Assembly (NCBI GenBank): GCA_024803745.1
Contig: JANJXV010000002.1
Span: 42,429,757-42,493,756, forward strand
Direction of reading: 5' to 3'
Length of the DNA: 64,000 nt
Source of the DNA: Megascapheus bottae
Taxonomy: Eukaryota > Chordata > Mammalia > Rodentia > Geomyidae
Shown: positions 11,164-23,205 of the stretch, piece after piece
How positions within the stretch are numbered: position 1 is the stretch's first letter
How the letters are laid out: each line of letters starts with the position of its first letter
Program-made: the position numbers and the translations under genes
The notes under the pieces: model-generated
The model's input: the letters and a program-made list of their open reading frames with translations, nothing else
Told to the model about the DNA's origin: nothing
Databases searched by the model: none

Positions 11164-11307
11164 CAACGCCTGTAATTGTAGCAGCTCGGGAGGCTAAGAT
11201 CTGAGGATCACAGTTCAAAGCCAGCCCAGACACTAAAGTCCATGAGACACTTATGTCCAATTAGCCACTAGAAAACCAGAATTGGTGCTTGGTTCATGGA
11301 GTAGCCC
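11164..11307 (+). mobile_element. Tailless B1-ID SINE piece inside an ID-like SINE
   Basis: B1-like half plus a few bases of the right half, ending without an A-tail. Flanked by 'tctaccac(t/c)aggccaaac' (11146-11163, 11308-11325), an 18-bp direct repeat with one mismatch. Confidence 0.75.
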
Positions 11308-11334
11308 TCTACCACCAGGCCAAACTCCCAGCCT

Positions 11335-11631
11335 GAAAAATACTTCATTATATAAGTTCGACATAATATTAAATTACAAAACATAAGAACATAGTAAAAA
11401 TAGTTTCAGAAAGTAAAAGGTAACACAATGTTTCTGGAAGAAAGTTTTTGAACTTCATTTGAAAGTCCAGTTTGGAATATGCTTCAAAATAGCATCTTAT
11501 AAGTGGAGAATTGGGTGGTATAATGTACAGTAATAGAGACTAAATATGTAATGGCCACCTGAGGAGTTTAAAAGATGTGCACTCTAGTTTAGTGTACAGT
11601 GCTATTCTCTTCACTTTTCTTGGTTTTGTTT
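11335..11631. other. Intronic DNA without recognised features
   Basis: Nothing recognised. Confidence 0.6.
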
Positions 11632-11852
11632 TTTGTCAAAACCAAGGGGCTTGAACTCGGGGCCTGGGCACTGTCCCTAAGCTCTTCAGCTCAAGGCTAC
11701 CACTCTACCCCTGAGCCACAGCCTTGCTTCTGGTTTTCTAGTAGTTAATTAGCAATAAGAGTCGCACACTGGACTTTACTGCCTGGGGCTGGCTTTGAAC
11801 CACGATCCTCAGACCTCAGCATCCTGAGAAGCTAGACAGGAGTGAGTCACAC
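11632..11852 (-). mobile_element. B1-ID composite SINE
   Basis: Reverse-oriented, complete: 'ggggcttgaactcggggcct' to 'gagtgagtcacac'. Confidence 0.88.
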
Positions 11853-12117
11853 TTCTCCTCACTTTTGAAATAGCCTGAAATTTTTCATTTTAAAAGAAAA
11901 AAAATTTAAAAAAGAAACTCCCGCACTCTTCTTCCTGTATTTTAAAACAGCACATATTCAATAAAATTATGTTTAATATATGATTACTAATACAAAAGTA
12001 TGAACAAATCTAAGCCTTGGCCAATAAATCCAGCAACCTAAAATCCTTTTTTACTTTAGGTGAACAGCTAGAAGTAAATTTGCAAAACAACAAAAAAATA
12101 CCCTACTTCTGGAAAAT

Positions 12118-12156
12118 ATCATGTAACCCTTCAATTACAATAAAAATATATGAAAA
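12118..12156 (+). mobile_element. Very short L1 3' tip
   Basis: Only 'atcatgtaacccttcaattac' -like tip plus A-tail, in DNA with near repeats 'atacccta/atatccta' on each side. An extreme 5' truncation. Confidence 0.65.
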
Positions 12157-12159
12157 AAA

Positions 12160-12850
12160 TATCCTACCATTTGCATATCACTTCATGTTTTCATGTTTTA
12201 TTATATACAGGATCTTCTAATCCTCACAACACTTCTAATAGTTATCATAGATTGGTACCACCTTTAAAAGGTTATATGGAATTTTACAAGTTCCTGAGTG
12301 AGATTCATTATTAGATTAAGAGGTATCAGGATTTAGTGTTCTGTGGCTTATTTTCTGGTTATTATCCAACATAATCTCTGCCTCTATCTCTGTCTCTCTG
12401 TCTCTGGCTCTCTCTGTTTCTCTCTGTTTGGGGGTGGGAGGTAGGGGTGATTAGACAGGCCACGTACAATTCTATGATTCTACGTTCCATAGAATTACTA
12501 TCTTAAAAGGTAATAGTTTTAGCCTAAAGGAGGTATACAGATTGTAAGACTTGAAATTTTCTAAGAGGATTGGAGAGACGAGCTCTAACAACTGAATACT
12601 TTTGAAGAGAAAAATAGAAGAAAGGAGAAATTCATGTTTAAAAATGTTTACAATAACATTTCATATGCAATAATGTAAAAATAACACCAACAAGAGCTGA
12701 ATCATTTTTATTGTGCCCCTTTGTGAAAACATGTTTATAAGAGCCTAAACCTTGGCTTGCCTTGAAAAAATAAATCAATGTTCAGGACACAAAAAATGGT
12801 CAACTTAATCTTTAATGAGTAAATGACATGGCAAGAATGGTTCAGGTACT
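12160..12850. other. Intronic DNA with a CT-rich patch
   Basis: Unique DNA. 12378-12430 is a tctctg-rich imperfect repeat. No other element recognised. Confidence 0.55.
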
Positions 12851-12864
12851 TATAAATGCTAAAT

Positions 12865-13080
12865 GTCTGGGTATGTCTTCATTGGCTTTTGAACAGTTTC
12901 AAAGAGCTGACACAAGGATTCATTAGCTCTTAGCACATATGAACCTGCTCCAAAGGCAGCCAAAAGAGTTGCCTAGCAACAGTGCATTTTGCATCTCTCA
13001 TCATCCCCAAAGATGCAGCCGCTGCAGCAGCTAGGTCAAGCCTCTCATTAACAACCTGACAAAGGGCTTCTATCTTCCAT
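12865..13080 (-). pseudogene. Possible processed-pseudogene-like block, unidentified
   Basis: The reverse strand has two overlapping peptide-like frames: EALCQVVNERLDLAAAAASL ending near VARQ, then, after a one-base shift, LLAAFGAGSYVLRANESLCQ ending FETVQKPMKTYPDI and a stop. A frame change across a low-repeat, codon-like stretch suggests a decayed retrocopy or an old exon. I could not name the parent protein. It does not match focadhesin. It may also be chance. Confidence 0.35.
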
Positions 13081-13099
13081 TAAAAAAAAATTATTTCCA

Positions 13100-14341
13100 T
13101 TTCCAGGTGAAGCTCAAATATCTATGTAGTACTCTTACTGACAATGCATTCTGTTTCTTCTACTCCTTCTTCCCAATCCCCATTTCGACAGATATATTTT
13201 AATGAACCCCTCAAAATACCTGTAACAAAAGCAGGCACTGAGAAATCCAACAGAATTTTTATCCCTATTCATATCACTCTTAGAGTTCTATAGCTTTTGG
13301 ACAAAATTAAGGAAGTTTTAGAGAAAAACAAAAGACAGTAAACCAAATAATGAAAAGAGTCATCTATTTGACTTGAAAATTAACCAAAAAAAATTACTGA
13401 AATTATTTGCAATACTATCCCCTGCTGATATCTTTCTTATTCCCACAAAAACTATTTTCCACCATCTAACAAAAAGGTAGAAAATTCTGAATGGTAAAAA
13501 TGAGAACAAATGGATCAGTGGTTTATAATGAAGATAATCCATTGGAAATTATTCCAGTTTGCATTTTGCAGTAGTAACTATTATAAAGAATTGCCTCATT
13601 TGAAAATATTTCTTAAAATGTTTACTACACTGCACAGTAAAAATTATACTCACATATTTCTTCTTATATACAGTCAAAAACCCTTAAAAGAACACAAATA
13701 AAATAGGCAGGCTTTTCACTTCACATCTTAAAGCATATAATCCAGATTTTACTGTAAATTAAAGCAGCCCTGTTGTCTAAGCTTTCATGAAATCACTAAT
13801 TTCCCTATAGAAAAGATCCTAGTAGATACAGATTAAGAATAAGGAACATGCAAAGACCATTGTTATCACAAAAATCAAATGAGGTATTTTTTTAAGTGAT
13901 TCAGAAAGAATAATGTGATTTTTACCTCCTGTGCCTCCTGATTTTTTTTCCTCGACATATAAATAGCAAACAATGAATCTTCAGGAGGATTTCCCAGAAG
14001 GGTGTCATTTACCACTAAAATATTTCATTCCAACAGTTGAAAGACTATAAAAGGGTGACTGTCCTCCAGAGTCTCTAATAACGGTAATAGATCTTGTGTT
14101 ACTATTCACAAGTGACCTCTCAGTCAGGCGATTTAATTTTTCCCCCTGCAGCACGGTTGGTTTCACACACAGTGTAATAACAGTTTTTGTACAACAAGAC
14201 AATTCATCCGATTAGAAGGACTGTATTAAGTCTTTCATGAACAGCATGTGTCATGGTGGCTTCAGCTAAGATTTGATTTAAGGCAACCTAATGTATGCAT
14301 GCATGATTCCTCATTCTTCTACTGTTTCAAAAACAATTCTA
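13100..14341. other. Intronic DNA, repeat-poor
   Basis: No recognisable repeat from 13100 to 14341. 13980-14300 is less AT-rich and holds CpG-containing words (caggcgatt, gcacggttgg), so it is a candidate conserved non-coding element. No open splice-bounded exon. Confidence 0.5.
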
Positions 14342-14565
14342 AGCTGGGCACAAATGGCTCATACCTAAAATCCTAGCTACTCAGGAGGCTGAGATTTGAG
14401 GATTGAAATTTGAAGCCAACTGAGGCAAGAAAGTCTGTGAAACTTTTATCTCCAATCAACCACTAACAAGCTGAAGGGGGCTGGATTCAAGTGATAGAGC
14501 TAGCCTTAAAGCTAAAAAGCTCAAGTACAGAACACAGGCCCTGAATTCAAGCCCAAGAGCTGACA
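14342..14565 (+). mobile_element. B1-ID composite SINE
   Basis: Complete left half, linker and right half; tail expands into AAAAG and then the GGAA tract. Confidence 0.85.
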
Positions 14566-14670
14566 CACACAGGAGAGAAAAGGAAAAAAAAGAAAAGAAA
14601 AGAAAAGAGTATGCCTTCTATTATTTAAAATTAAACACATGAAAAAAAGAAAAGAAAAGAGAAAAGACAA

Positions 14671-14822
14671 GGGAAGGAAGGAAGGAAGGAAGGAAGGAAG
14701 GAAGGAAGGAAGGAAGGAAGGAAGGAAGGAAGGAAGGAAGGAAGGAAGGGAAGGAAGGAGGGAAGGAAGGAAGGAAAAGGGAGGGAGGGAGGGAGGAAGG
14801 AAGAGGGAGGGAGGGAGGGAGG
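14671..14822 (+). repeat. (GGAA)n / (GGGA)n microsatellite
   Basis: About 20 GGAA units, then mixed GGGA units. The long reading frames through it are KEGR or FLPS repeats and are not genes. Confidence 0.95.
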
Positions 14823-14989
14823 CAAAAAGAACAAAATAAGCATGTCTAGTGATTGCAATTACTTAATGCTTCACAATATTTTACAACACACATTCATTAT
14901 AATATAACATTGCTGAGAAAAGCTGTAAACAAATTGAGATGTCCATTTTTTCCATTTGTAAACCTCAGCAAAAAAACATTCTTTTTTGC

Positions 14990-15174
14990 ATTCCTGAGGC
15001 TTGAACTCAGGGCCTGAGTGCTGTCCTTGGGCTTTCTCAAGGCTAGAGCTCTACCACTTGAGCCACAGCACCATTTCCGGCTTTTTTCTATGTATGTGGT
15101 ACCAAGGAATCGAACCTGAGTCTTTGTGCAAGCTAGGCATTCTACCACTAGGACAAACTCCCTGCCCAGCAAAA
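14990..15174 (-). mobile_element. ID-like dimeric SINE
   Basis: Reverse-oriented, both monomers: 'gaggcttgaactcagggcct' to 'ctaccactaggacaaactcc'. Confidence 0.88.
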
Positions 15175-15419
15175 TATTTAAAAAAACAAAATTTCATTTA
15201 GATACAAGAAAGAGTTTAAGAGCTGTAGTTGAGCTCACACACGTAAGTTTAACCCTGCTGCATTGCAGGTTTTGCCTCCAAAATCATATTGGCATATCAA
15301 CGTCTTCACCAGAACTCCTATTTTAACATCCTGTTACACAACTCTCCCCAATATCTGTTTATACCAGCACTGTAGAGAAATTCGAGTATCCTGCTGACTG
15401 TAAGTCTCCTTAAGATACT

Positions 15420-15900
15420 GATTCTAAATATATGCATTTATTTCAGACTCAACTTCCTTCATGCTATATCTCCAACTTAATGCAGTATGACTTGTAATCT
15501 TGTTCTCCCACTGTGAACTGGCACACATCAACATCTTTGTATATGCTCTTCTTTTTGCCTAGAATGTTTTCTTTCCCCTACTTCAGAGAAACTTAGGAGC
15601 CTTTTCATCTATGGTGCAAAAATATGTATATATCAATGTATGGGAATTAATGCACCATCTATCTGGCAAATATCATGTAACCCTTCTATTAATTACAATA
15701 AAAATATATGAAAAAAGTATGTACATAATTTCACAATGACAGTTATCTTCTTGCACTTGAGACATTTTTAATGCCTCTGTCAATCCATAATTCCTAAAGG
15801 CAAAGACTCTATTCTTTCATCTTAGTGTTATCAGCATTCACCATATAGGAAGTTTACAATATTTTGGACGATTAAGTAATTTAAAAATGCTTAATAAATA
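15420..15900 (+). mobile_element. Probable L2 LINE relic, split by an L1 tip
   Basis: 15530-15600 resembles the L2 segment 'tgctcttc...tgcctagaatg', and 15770-15890 the L2 3' end ('ggcaaagactctattctt', 'agcattcaccatataggaag'). The L1 tip at 15631-15706 separates them. By-eye match only. Confidence 0.5.
15631..15706 (+). mobile_element. Short L1 3' tip
   Basis: 'tatcaatgtatgggaattaa' through 'aattacaataaaaatatatg' and A-tail, with weak target repeats 'aatatgta/agtatgta'. Confidence 0.8.
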
Positions 15901-15909
15901 AGACTAATA

Positions 15910-17406
15910 AAAACAAGGTATACAAAGTATTTCAAGTTGAATGATAATTCACTGATAATTGCACTTAACACAGATCAAACAGCAACTCTGCCATTAAAAA
16001 TATAGTTGGACATAAATAGAGCAAAACTACACTGGTACAATTATCATTAATAATAATTTAATCTGCTAAGAAATAATAAAGGTAGGCAAGACTGAATTAA
16101 AGAAAAATGTGAAAAAAATAAAAGTTGATGCTTTCATGTATATACTGTAACAAACTAATTAGCTGAGAGTTTCCAAGTACCAGTCCCTCTTGATATGTTT
16201 GAGAATTAGATAATTTTATCACTTCAAATTGGTATATTCGTTTTACTGATATAAAGAACTAATATAAATGAGCAAATCTAAAATTGTCTAAATATAGCAA
16301 CTTCAACACCTGCTTATGTTTTAACTCAGCCTATATCAAATTACCCTGTACCCTAAATTAATAGGATTTCATTTAATAAGATTTTACTGTAATCTTACCT
16401 AACCTAAACCTGTCCCTAGACTCCACAATGTTCTATTAATTAGAATATATGTGAAATTATGGAAAAAGAGTTTGGGGATCTAGGACACGGGGTAAATAAA
16501 GCTAATATACTTGTGTGTTGATTCAAACAGTCAACAAAACACAAGAACTGTTCAAGGTTACTGGAAGGCAAAAGCAAGTAAAATATGGTTTCCCTTGAGG
16601 AATTCCTTTCATGAATTCTAATCTAATTTTATCTGCTAATGATTCCTTTTGAAGACAGCTTACATTCAAGATAACTACAGGACACTTCCGAATGCTAATT
16701 TGTCCTTAGTTATCTCATTCAGTGTAAGCATTATTTAAATTCAGTAACATGATGAATTCAGGTTATATATACTTTATGTTTGTGTTCTTTAGAGACAGAA
16801 GGGGGAAAAAATGAACAAATCCTCTTAAATGTCTTATTAATTCACTCTCACAAGAACGGTAGTAAGCAAGGACAGCCTGACTTTCAGTCTCCAGACATCC
16901 AATCAATAAACCATAAGTCAGCCATATATAAATCATTCTGAATCACTTCTTAGCTTACCTACATATTTAGCTTCATTTAGCTTGTAACTATATCAACCCA
17001 TTCAAAGAAAATTGACTTCACATTAAATTCTCTAAAAATTTTTTTGAAGTCAATTATGCTATCTACCAAGAAGTACTCAAAATTGTCACTGATAGGGTAG
17101 AAGCCCAGTGGATTCAACAGCAAAAGGGCCAGCACAAGTCTCAAGCCTAGTGGTAAAGGAACTAACACAAGTCTCCAACTCTAAGAATTCTGGAGTTGAA
17201 TTCTCCCACCAAATCATGTCCCATTACCTCAAGTACAGCTATACAGTAAGTACAATTGTTAATTATGTGCTGCTGACTTTTATCTCCACCACCAAAACAA
17301 CAAAAAATTAAACCTGAAATACTAAAGACAAGTGCTATTAGTGAAACTATGGTCCAAAAGAATTATATCAGAAGCCTCAGAAATGTATTACACTGTTTTC
17401 TTTTTT
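15910..17406. other. Intronic DNA without recognised features
   Basis: 1.5 kb of AT-rich unique sequence. No FOCAD exon and no repeat recognised. Confidence 0.6.
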
Positions 17407-17586
17407 TCCAGTCCGGGGGCTTGAACCTAGGGCCTGGGCACTGTCCCTGAGTTTTTTTGCTCAAGGCTAGCATTCTACCATTTGAGCAATAGTGTCACTT
17501 CTGGCCTTTTCCATTTCTGAGAAATGGAACCTAGGACTTCAAGCATGCTATGCAAGCACTCTGCTACTAAGCCACATTCCCAGCCC
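17407..17586 (-). mobile_element. ID-like SINE, diverged
   Basis: 'gggggcttgaacctagggcc' to 'agccacattcccagccc', reverse-oriented. Confidence 0.8.
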
Positions 17587-17659
17587 TACTGCACTATTAA
17601 CAATGATACTCAAAGACAATTATATAACTACCATATATGAAATTTAAAAATAAACATTA

Positions 17660-17888
17660 AAGCCAGGCACAGCTACTCAAGAGAATGAGATCTAAGGATC
17701 ACAATTTGAAGCCAGTCCAGGCAGACAAAACTGTGAGACTCTTATTGTGAGTTAGCCACCAAAAAGTCAGACCTGAAGGTATGGCTCAAATGGCAGAGTG
17801 CTACCTTTGTGTAAAAAAGCCAATCAAGGAAAAACTCTGAATTCAAGAGCCACCATTACTGTCCCACCCCCACCCCCACAAAAAAAAA
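17660..17888 (+). mobile_element. B1-ID composite SINE, left half shortened
   Basis: 'agccaggcacagctactcaa' skips part of the B1 half. The right half is present and the tail begins with a C-rich run. Confidence 0.75.
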
Positions 17889-17889
17889 T

Positions 17890-18343
17890 CATTATTGCAA
17901 CAGATAATATGCTTCCTATTTCAAAGAATGTGTACTTATACAACAAGGCTCACTCATAAAATAAGTCTTAGCATGCCTGTTTCTGGATTTGAACAATACC
18001 TTGTTCTCTGCATCATAACCCTTAGCAAAGAGTTTACTGCCCACCTTTTCCTTACATTGTCAGTATCTCCATGACTGTCTTCATGTCCCAACTTCCATTG
18101 AATATGTGTTCCCCCAAAATACACGACTACTAATTTAATAAGTGATTCCTTCATGTTTTTTTCAAGATCCTATACTGATTATATATTATCAAACCTTTTT
18201 AAATGTTTTAAGCCTAAAAAACAAGATATAATTTCTCAATATCTCATAAACATTGCTTTTCAAAACAGTGAAAATTCTACTTTTTACTTAGTAAAACTTT
18301 AATTATGTTTCATTATAATCTAATTATGATGACAGATGGGCAG

Positions 18344-18345
<2 letters not shown>
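17890..18345. other. Intronic DNA without recognised features
   Basis: Nothing recognised. Confidence 0.6.
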
Positions 18346-18348
<3 letters not shown>

Positions 18349-18390
<42 letters not shown>

Positions 18391-18398
18391 TGTGTGTG
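18349..18398 (+). repeat. (TG)n microsatellite
   Basis: About 25 TG units with one TA interruption. Confidence 0.95.
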
Positions 18399-18399
18399 T

Positions 18400-20178
18400 A
18401 TAAGGTAAATATACATATACACAGAATAACTTTTGACCATTAATTGGTCATCATCTCAAATAAGTATGCCTTTTGAGCTTTACCCAGAAGAAAGTTGTGA
18501 TCCTAATAGCTGGAAACAAGCAAACTTCCCTCTTCCGAGGGCAGTACTGAACACATCTTCATCAAGCTCTACCCTTATCCTTTCTTGTGTTTAATCACAC
18601 ATCAGAGTAAATGGATTCTTAATACACTAGTAGGCTAATGAATATCAAAATAATATGAAATGAATTGAAAAATAATAAACATTCCCTCAATGAAAATTTC
18701 AAATCTGTAGATTCACCATAAGTAACCTGGCCCAGTATTAATACCACAAAATGGCAGGGCATGGATGCAGAAAAGGAAACTTTTCTTTGCACATTAGGAA
18801 AACAACACATTTAAATGCCATTAAAAATATTTATTTGACATATATCTTCATGGAGAATGTAAAAAAGAAATAAACATATTGCCATAGGATGAGGTAGGTA
18901 CAACTTGATGTTGTATTTTGGTGTGTGTTTTCCTTTGTGTAACTGCTTCAAGCTGGCAAGCTCATCCCAATTTTCTCAAGCCATAATAGATGCTATGGCT
19001 ACCAGGGAATAGCAGTGTAACATTTCTTAACGTTAAAAGTCTTTATTAAAAGTACTGTACATTCTGGCTTCTTTTTGCTGGTGCAAAGAACACACTAAGC
19101 AGGATAACTTCAGGGGGCAGCAATTCATAGAACATAGTCACAATGGAACAGAGTGTAAAGTGTCCAAAGGCTCTTTGTGCATGTTCTTTTATAGAATATA
19201 GTTTCTTCTTTTCTCACAGCAGTAACTTACAGACCATTAAATTTCACACATTTCCTATTCATTTTCCATGTTAAAAAAAAATGGTGTGTGACCCCAAGTA
19301 GAACTATCACAGGATTCTGCCCTGAAAGTCAACTTTTACTATTTGAGAATATATGACTTTGAAAAGACAAGAAGTCATGGGCCATGAACCTAGCCACATA
19401 AGTGATTTCAAATGACTCAAATATGTGTTTACTTTTACAAATGGGAAAAATAAGCCCTGAAAACATAAAATAAAGTTGACAAAGATTGCAGGTGTTCCCA
19501 TTAAACTTTAGCTAGACTTAATCAAAATGCAAAAGGAAAAAAAAACTCAAAGTTGTAAAGTACAAAAAAGAAAAGAGAAAAAAAAATAAAGAAACATGAC
19601 TACAACCACTTCCAAACAAGAAAAAGATAAACAAATACAAAGGAGCACTGAACATCATAAAAAATCACATGGTTAAATTTATCAGTGGGAGTAGGGTATA
19701 AGGAAGGAAGTAACCTGTGATTACCTGGAGTTAAATTTATAATCTTTTTACTGTCTGATCTTACGTAGAATCTAAGGAAAAGATGGTCTAATAGAAGTTT
19801 AAAATAAAATGGTGCTACCAAAGTGTAAAAAAGAGAGGTAGGGGTAAGCTTACCAGTAGGGGCTAAGTTACCATTAAATCAGAGCTAGTTCTTGTATGCT
19901 ACTGTACAGTGCAGTAATTATAGATAAGAATGTACTATATATGAGATATGCAGCTAGAAGAAAGGATTTGAAGATTTTCACCATATAGAAGTGATAAATA
20001 TTTGAGGAAACAGACATTTCACATGCTTTAAACATTTTACAATACATGCATATATCAAAATACTTCATGGTACCCATTCATATGTATAATTCTTATGTTT
20101 TTTGGGCCAATTAAAAACAAATTTAAAACTTATAAAATTTTGTTTCTTGGCATATTACATTTTATAAATCAATAAAAA
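18400..20178. other. Intronic DNA without recognised features
   Basis: 1.8 kb of AT-rich unique sequence; no exon or repeat recognised. Confidence 0.6.
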
Positions 20179-20179
20179 A

Positions 20180-20305
20180 GAGGGGAAGGAAAGTGAGAGA
20201 AAAACATGGGAAGGGGCATCAATGTTCAAGAAGTAATGTACACACTGTCAACGAATGTAACTGAAACCCCTCTATTCCTCACACCAACAATAACAACACA
20301 ATTTT
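20180..20305 (+). mobile_element. L1 3' tip of the 'ccctct' subfamily
   Basis: Resembles 9900-10083: 'ggggcatcaatgttcaagaa' and 'aaacccctctattcctcac'. Confidence 0.78.
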
Positions 20306-20319
20306 TAAAAATCTTTTAA

Positions 20320-21005
20320 AAAAGAAATTGATCTATACAGTATTTAAATCATTTCATTAAAAATGACTGAGAAAAACTCTCTCAATTTACTTACAAATTA
20401 GTACTATCAGTGGTTAATGCTTAGTTTAGATCCTAAACTTTTTCTACATGAATCTAGAAGCACTGGTATTTTAGAGCTCTGGCATTTTAATTTTACCCCA
20501 CTCTCACTCAACTCAGAATAGTAATTTATAAGGCTTTCTTATCCTATCACAATGGTTGCTCCAGTGTGGACCCATGATCCAAGCAAAGCCAATCTGAGTT
20601 TCTCTATTCTTCTGTTACTTTTTGAATTGGAAGATTAGGTTAAAAGGCTTTGGATTTGCAGCTCATTTACCTACAGAAGAAAAAAAAATGCTTTCAACAC
20701 ACTAAGGGGAGCCCATTGTATTATTCCAAAGAATCTTTCTTTAGGTAGGCTCCAAGCATTATCCCTTCCTTCATTAATAACCTACAGAGATTACTTATAA
20801 GGCATCAACGCAGAAGAAGAACACTGGTAGAAGTAGAGTCATTATAGAAAGTTGAAATGAGAAAGGAGAGAGCAAACTGAAAAGACTCATATTATATGTA
20901 TACTGCACACTAAACGAAGACCCATCTCAAAAATCAGGAGGTATGACCAAAATGTAAGCTTTTCAGTAATATCAGTGGTTAGTTACTTGACAAAAAGGAA
21001 TGATT
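20320..21005. other. Intronic DNA without recognised features
   Basis: 20560-20660 has a faint resemblance to an old LTR or DNA element (ccatgatccaagcaaagcc) but is too diverged to call. Confidence 0.5.
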
Positions 21006-21008
21006 ATG

Positions 21009-21224
21009 GCCAGACGAGGTGGCTCACACATGTAATCCTAGTTACTCGGGAGGCTGAGATCTGAAGATAGTGGTTAAAAGCCAGGCAGGCACTAAAAAGA
21101 CTCTTATCTGCAATTAACCACCAGAAAACTGAAAGTGGCACCATGGCTCAAGGGGTAGGGTGGTAGCCTTGAGCTGAAGAGCTCAGGGACAACATCCAGG
21201 CCCACAACTGACAAGAAACAAAAA
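21009..21224 (+). mobile_element. B1-ID composite SINE with target duplication
   Basis: Flanks 'gaatgattatgg' and 'gaattattatgg' differ at one base; both halves complete. Confidence 0.88.
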
Positions 21225-21239
21225 AGAATTATTATGGTA

Positions 21240-22100
21240 AGTTGGAGGTAAACAAGAATGCCAACAAATGAACATTTTTGTTAATATTAGAAGACTGGAC
21301 CCAGGGTCTCACATCTGCTTAGCAAGTACTCTACCACTTGAGTTCTACCACCAAATTTTTCCCCCTAGGAATACATAATTTCCCATTAAGTGGCATACTA
21401 TTCTTACTGATAAACAAGATACTAAAACTGCTATGCCCTTTTGGTTAAGAAACTCTTATCACACACAAGTACATTCTAGAAATTACATTCAATGAGAATA
21501 AGGGATCCAAAAACTATGGCACCAAAAACATAGTTTAAAAGACAAAGACTTTTAATGTTGGAACTGCTTATATATCTTCTTATAGTCCAGTTCTGTATAG
21601 ACAGGAAAAAAGATAATTTCCTTTTCACGCACACCAGAGTCATACATAACAAGGGCCCAAAATTCATTAAATGACAAAAACAAAGGAGGATAAAATTTCA
21701 AGGAGTGAAAATATATTGGTGACTATGTCCATAAACAACTTTATTCTGAGTTGATTAATCTGGGTCTACCTTAAATGATCAGTATTAGAGTTAAGAGGTA
21801 TGCATCTTGCACAGAATGTTAAGAGTTAGCAAAAGCATAATATATTAGTAAATCCCCCAAAATGAAAGAATCAAAATAGAACCATATGCATGTTCCCTTG
21901 CAAGGTATACAAAGAAATGTTTCCATATCAACTGAGAATAAAAAAAAGAAGATACCAAACTAATAATAACAACATAAAAATGAGGCAGGCAATTCCATCA
22001 TAACTTAGAACTCTGATATATCAGAAAGAATGAGCTATAATTTCAACAATTACTCTTTCTTCCCATTCTCCATTAGTGTTCCATTATTCTCTGTCGTTAC
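21240..22100. other. Intronic DNA next to exon f
   Basis: Nothing recognised except an ID-like scrap at 21295-21350 ('ctaccacttgag'). Confidence 0.55.
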
Positions 22101-22358
22101 CTGAGAAGAATCTGTTTGAGCCAGTTGTGTGGTAAGTTTTAGTATTTGGTGAAGACTCTGTCCTTTATCTTCAACCAGGAGGTGAGCCACCAGAAGGAAA
22201 ACATGCACAGGAATGGATGTGGTGATAGGGAGCAGAGACTCCACAGAAGCCAACCAGTCCCTTGCTGCAGAGTCTTCTTTCATTACTTCAAGAATCCTCC
22301 ACATGGTAAATACTGAGTTATACATGCTGGTAATAGGAAAAGCAAGCCTGTACAAAAG
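22101..22358 (-). CDS. FOCAD: FOCAD coding exon f (about residues 399-484)
   Basis: This 258-base exon (86 codons, phase 0 at both ends) has acceptor tgttttcAG and donor GTAACG. It begins LLYRLAFPITSMYNSVFTMW and contains RILEVMKEDSAARDWLASVE, HVFLLVAHLLVEDKGQSL and ends AQTDSSQ. Human has 86 codons here as well (LSYKLVCPVTSMYGTIFTAW...). It is the last FOCAD exon found toward the left edge. The human protein continues VPNLIPVL, and no matching minus-strand exon was seen in the 22 kb beyond. Confidence 0.96.
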
Positions 22359-23205
22359 CTGAAAACAAAAACACACAAAAAGGCATGAATATATTTGTCA
22401 GAAATATATTTCTGACATTCACTTATTTTTTAGTACTTCATTAGAAGAAATCATTCCTTCCAACAACATGAATACAAACTTTGAATTCCTGCCAAACAGA
22501 GCTCTCTGCCCACATCTGAGGCAGCAGGATCACACATAGAGAAAAAGAATTGTCAGATGGTACTCTAGAACAGTTTATCAAGTTTTCCTCATATTTTCCA
22601 CTCATTCCCAATTAAGACTGAAAAAAATGCATCAATATAGAACATCCAGAGGCAGCAGAATTTGGGAAAAGATACTCATTTAAAAAGTAAAATTCAATGA
22701 GGAGGCAATAATTCAATAAGGAGATTAAAAAGGTACTGTATTTGCCCAGCTCCAGGCCTTAGAAGAGGGAACTCAGGGCAGATGGCAGACTTGGACACAG
22801 GACAATTAACACTTATAACAGACAGTATATTGATAGGTACAGTATTTGGTTCAGCTGGAGCCTGGGAATTCATTGGTAACTACAAATGAATTCTGCAATA
22901 GAATGTAGACTGAACACACTAATTTGAAATACCAGAGAAGATGCTGTGTTTCCCTGAATCTGAGAAATGGCTCCTCACAGAATTAAAGTAATACAGTCAA
23001 GGTTATAGCCCACTCTCCTGTGTATGATGCTATGTGCAGACATGGCGAAAGAGAAGCCACAGGCATTAAAGAAGCATCAGACACTCATATCTGCTAATGA
23101 AGTAATTCAAATCATAAGCTGTGACAAACTAGAAACATCTAGTTTGTGACTGTCTCACTGTTAGAGGATGAACCACTGGATAAAAAGAATGGGAAAAACA
23201 TTGAT

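Larger units (their letters stand above)
1..22100 (-). other. FOCAD: FOCAD intron downstream of exon f (partial, >22.1 kb)
   Basis: It begins with donor GTAACG next to exon f. I searched for the next human segment (VPNLIPVLMFKLGRPLEP) in reverse complement and found nothing. It is dominated by L1 and SINE insertions at 1-11.9 kb and sparser unique DNA at 12-22 kb. Confidence 0.7.
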
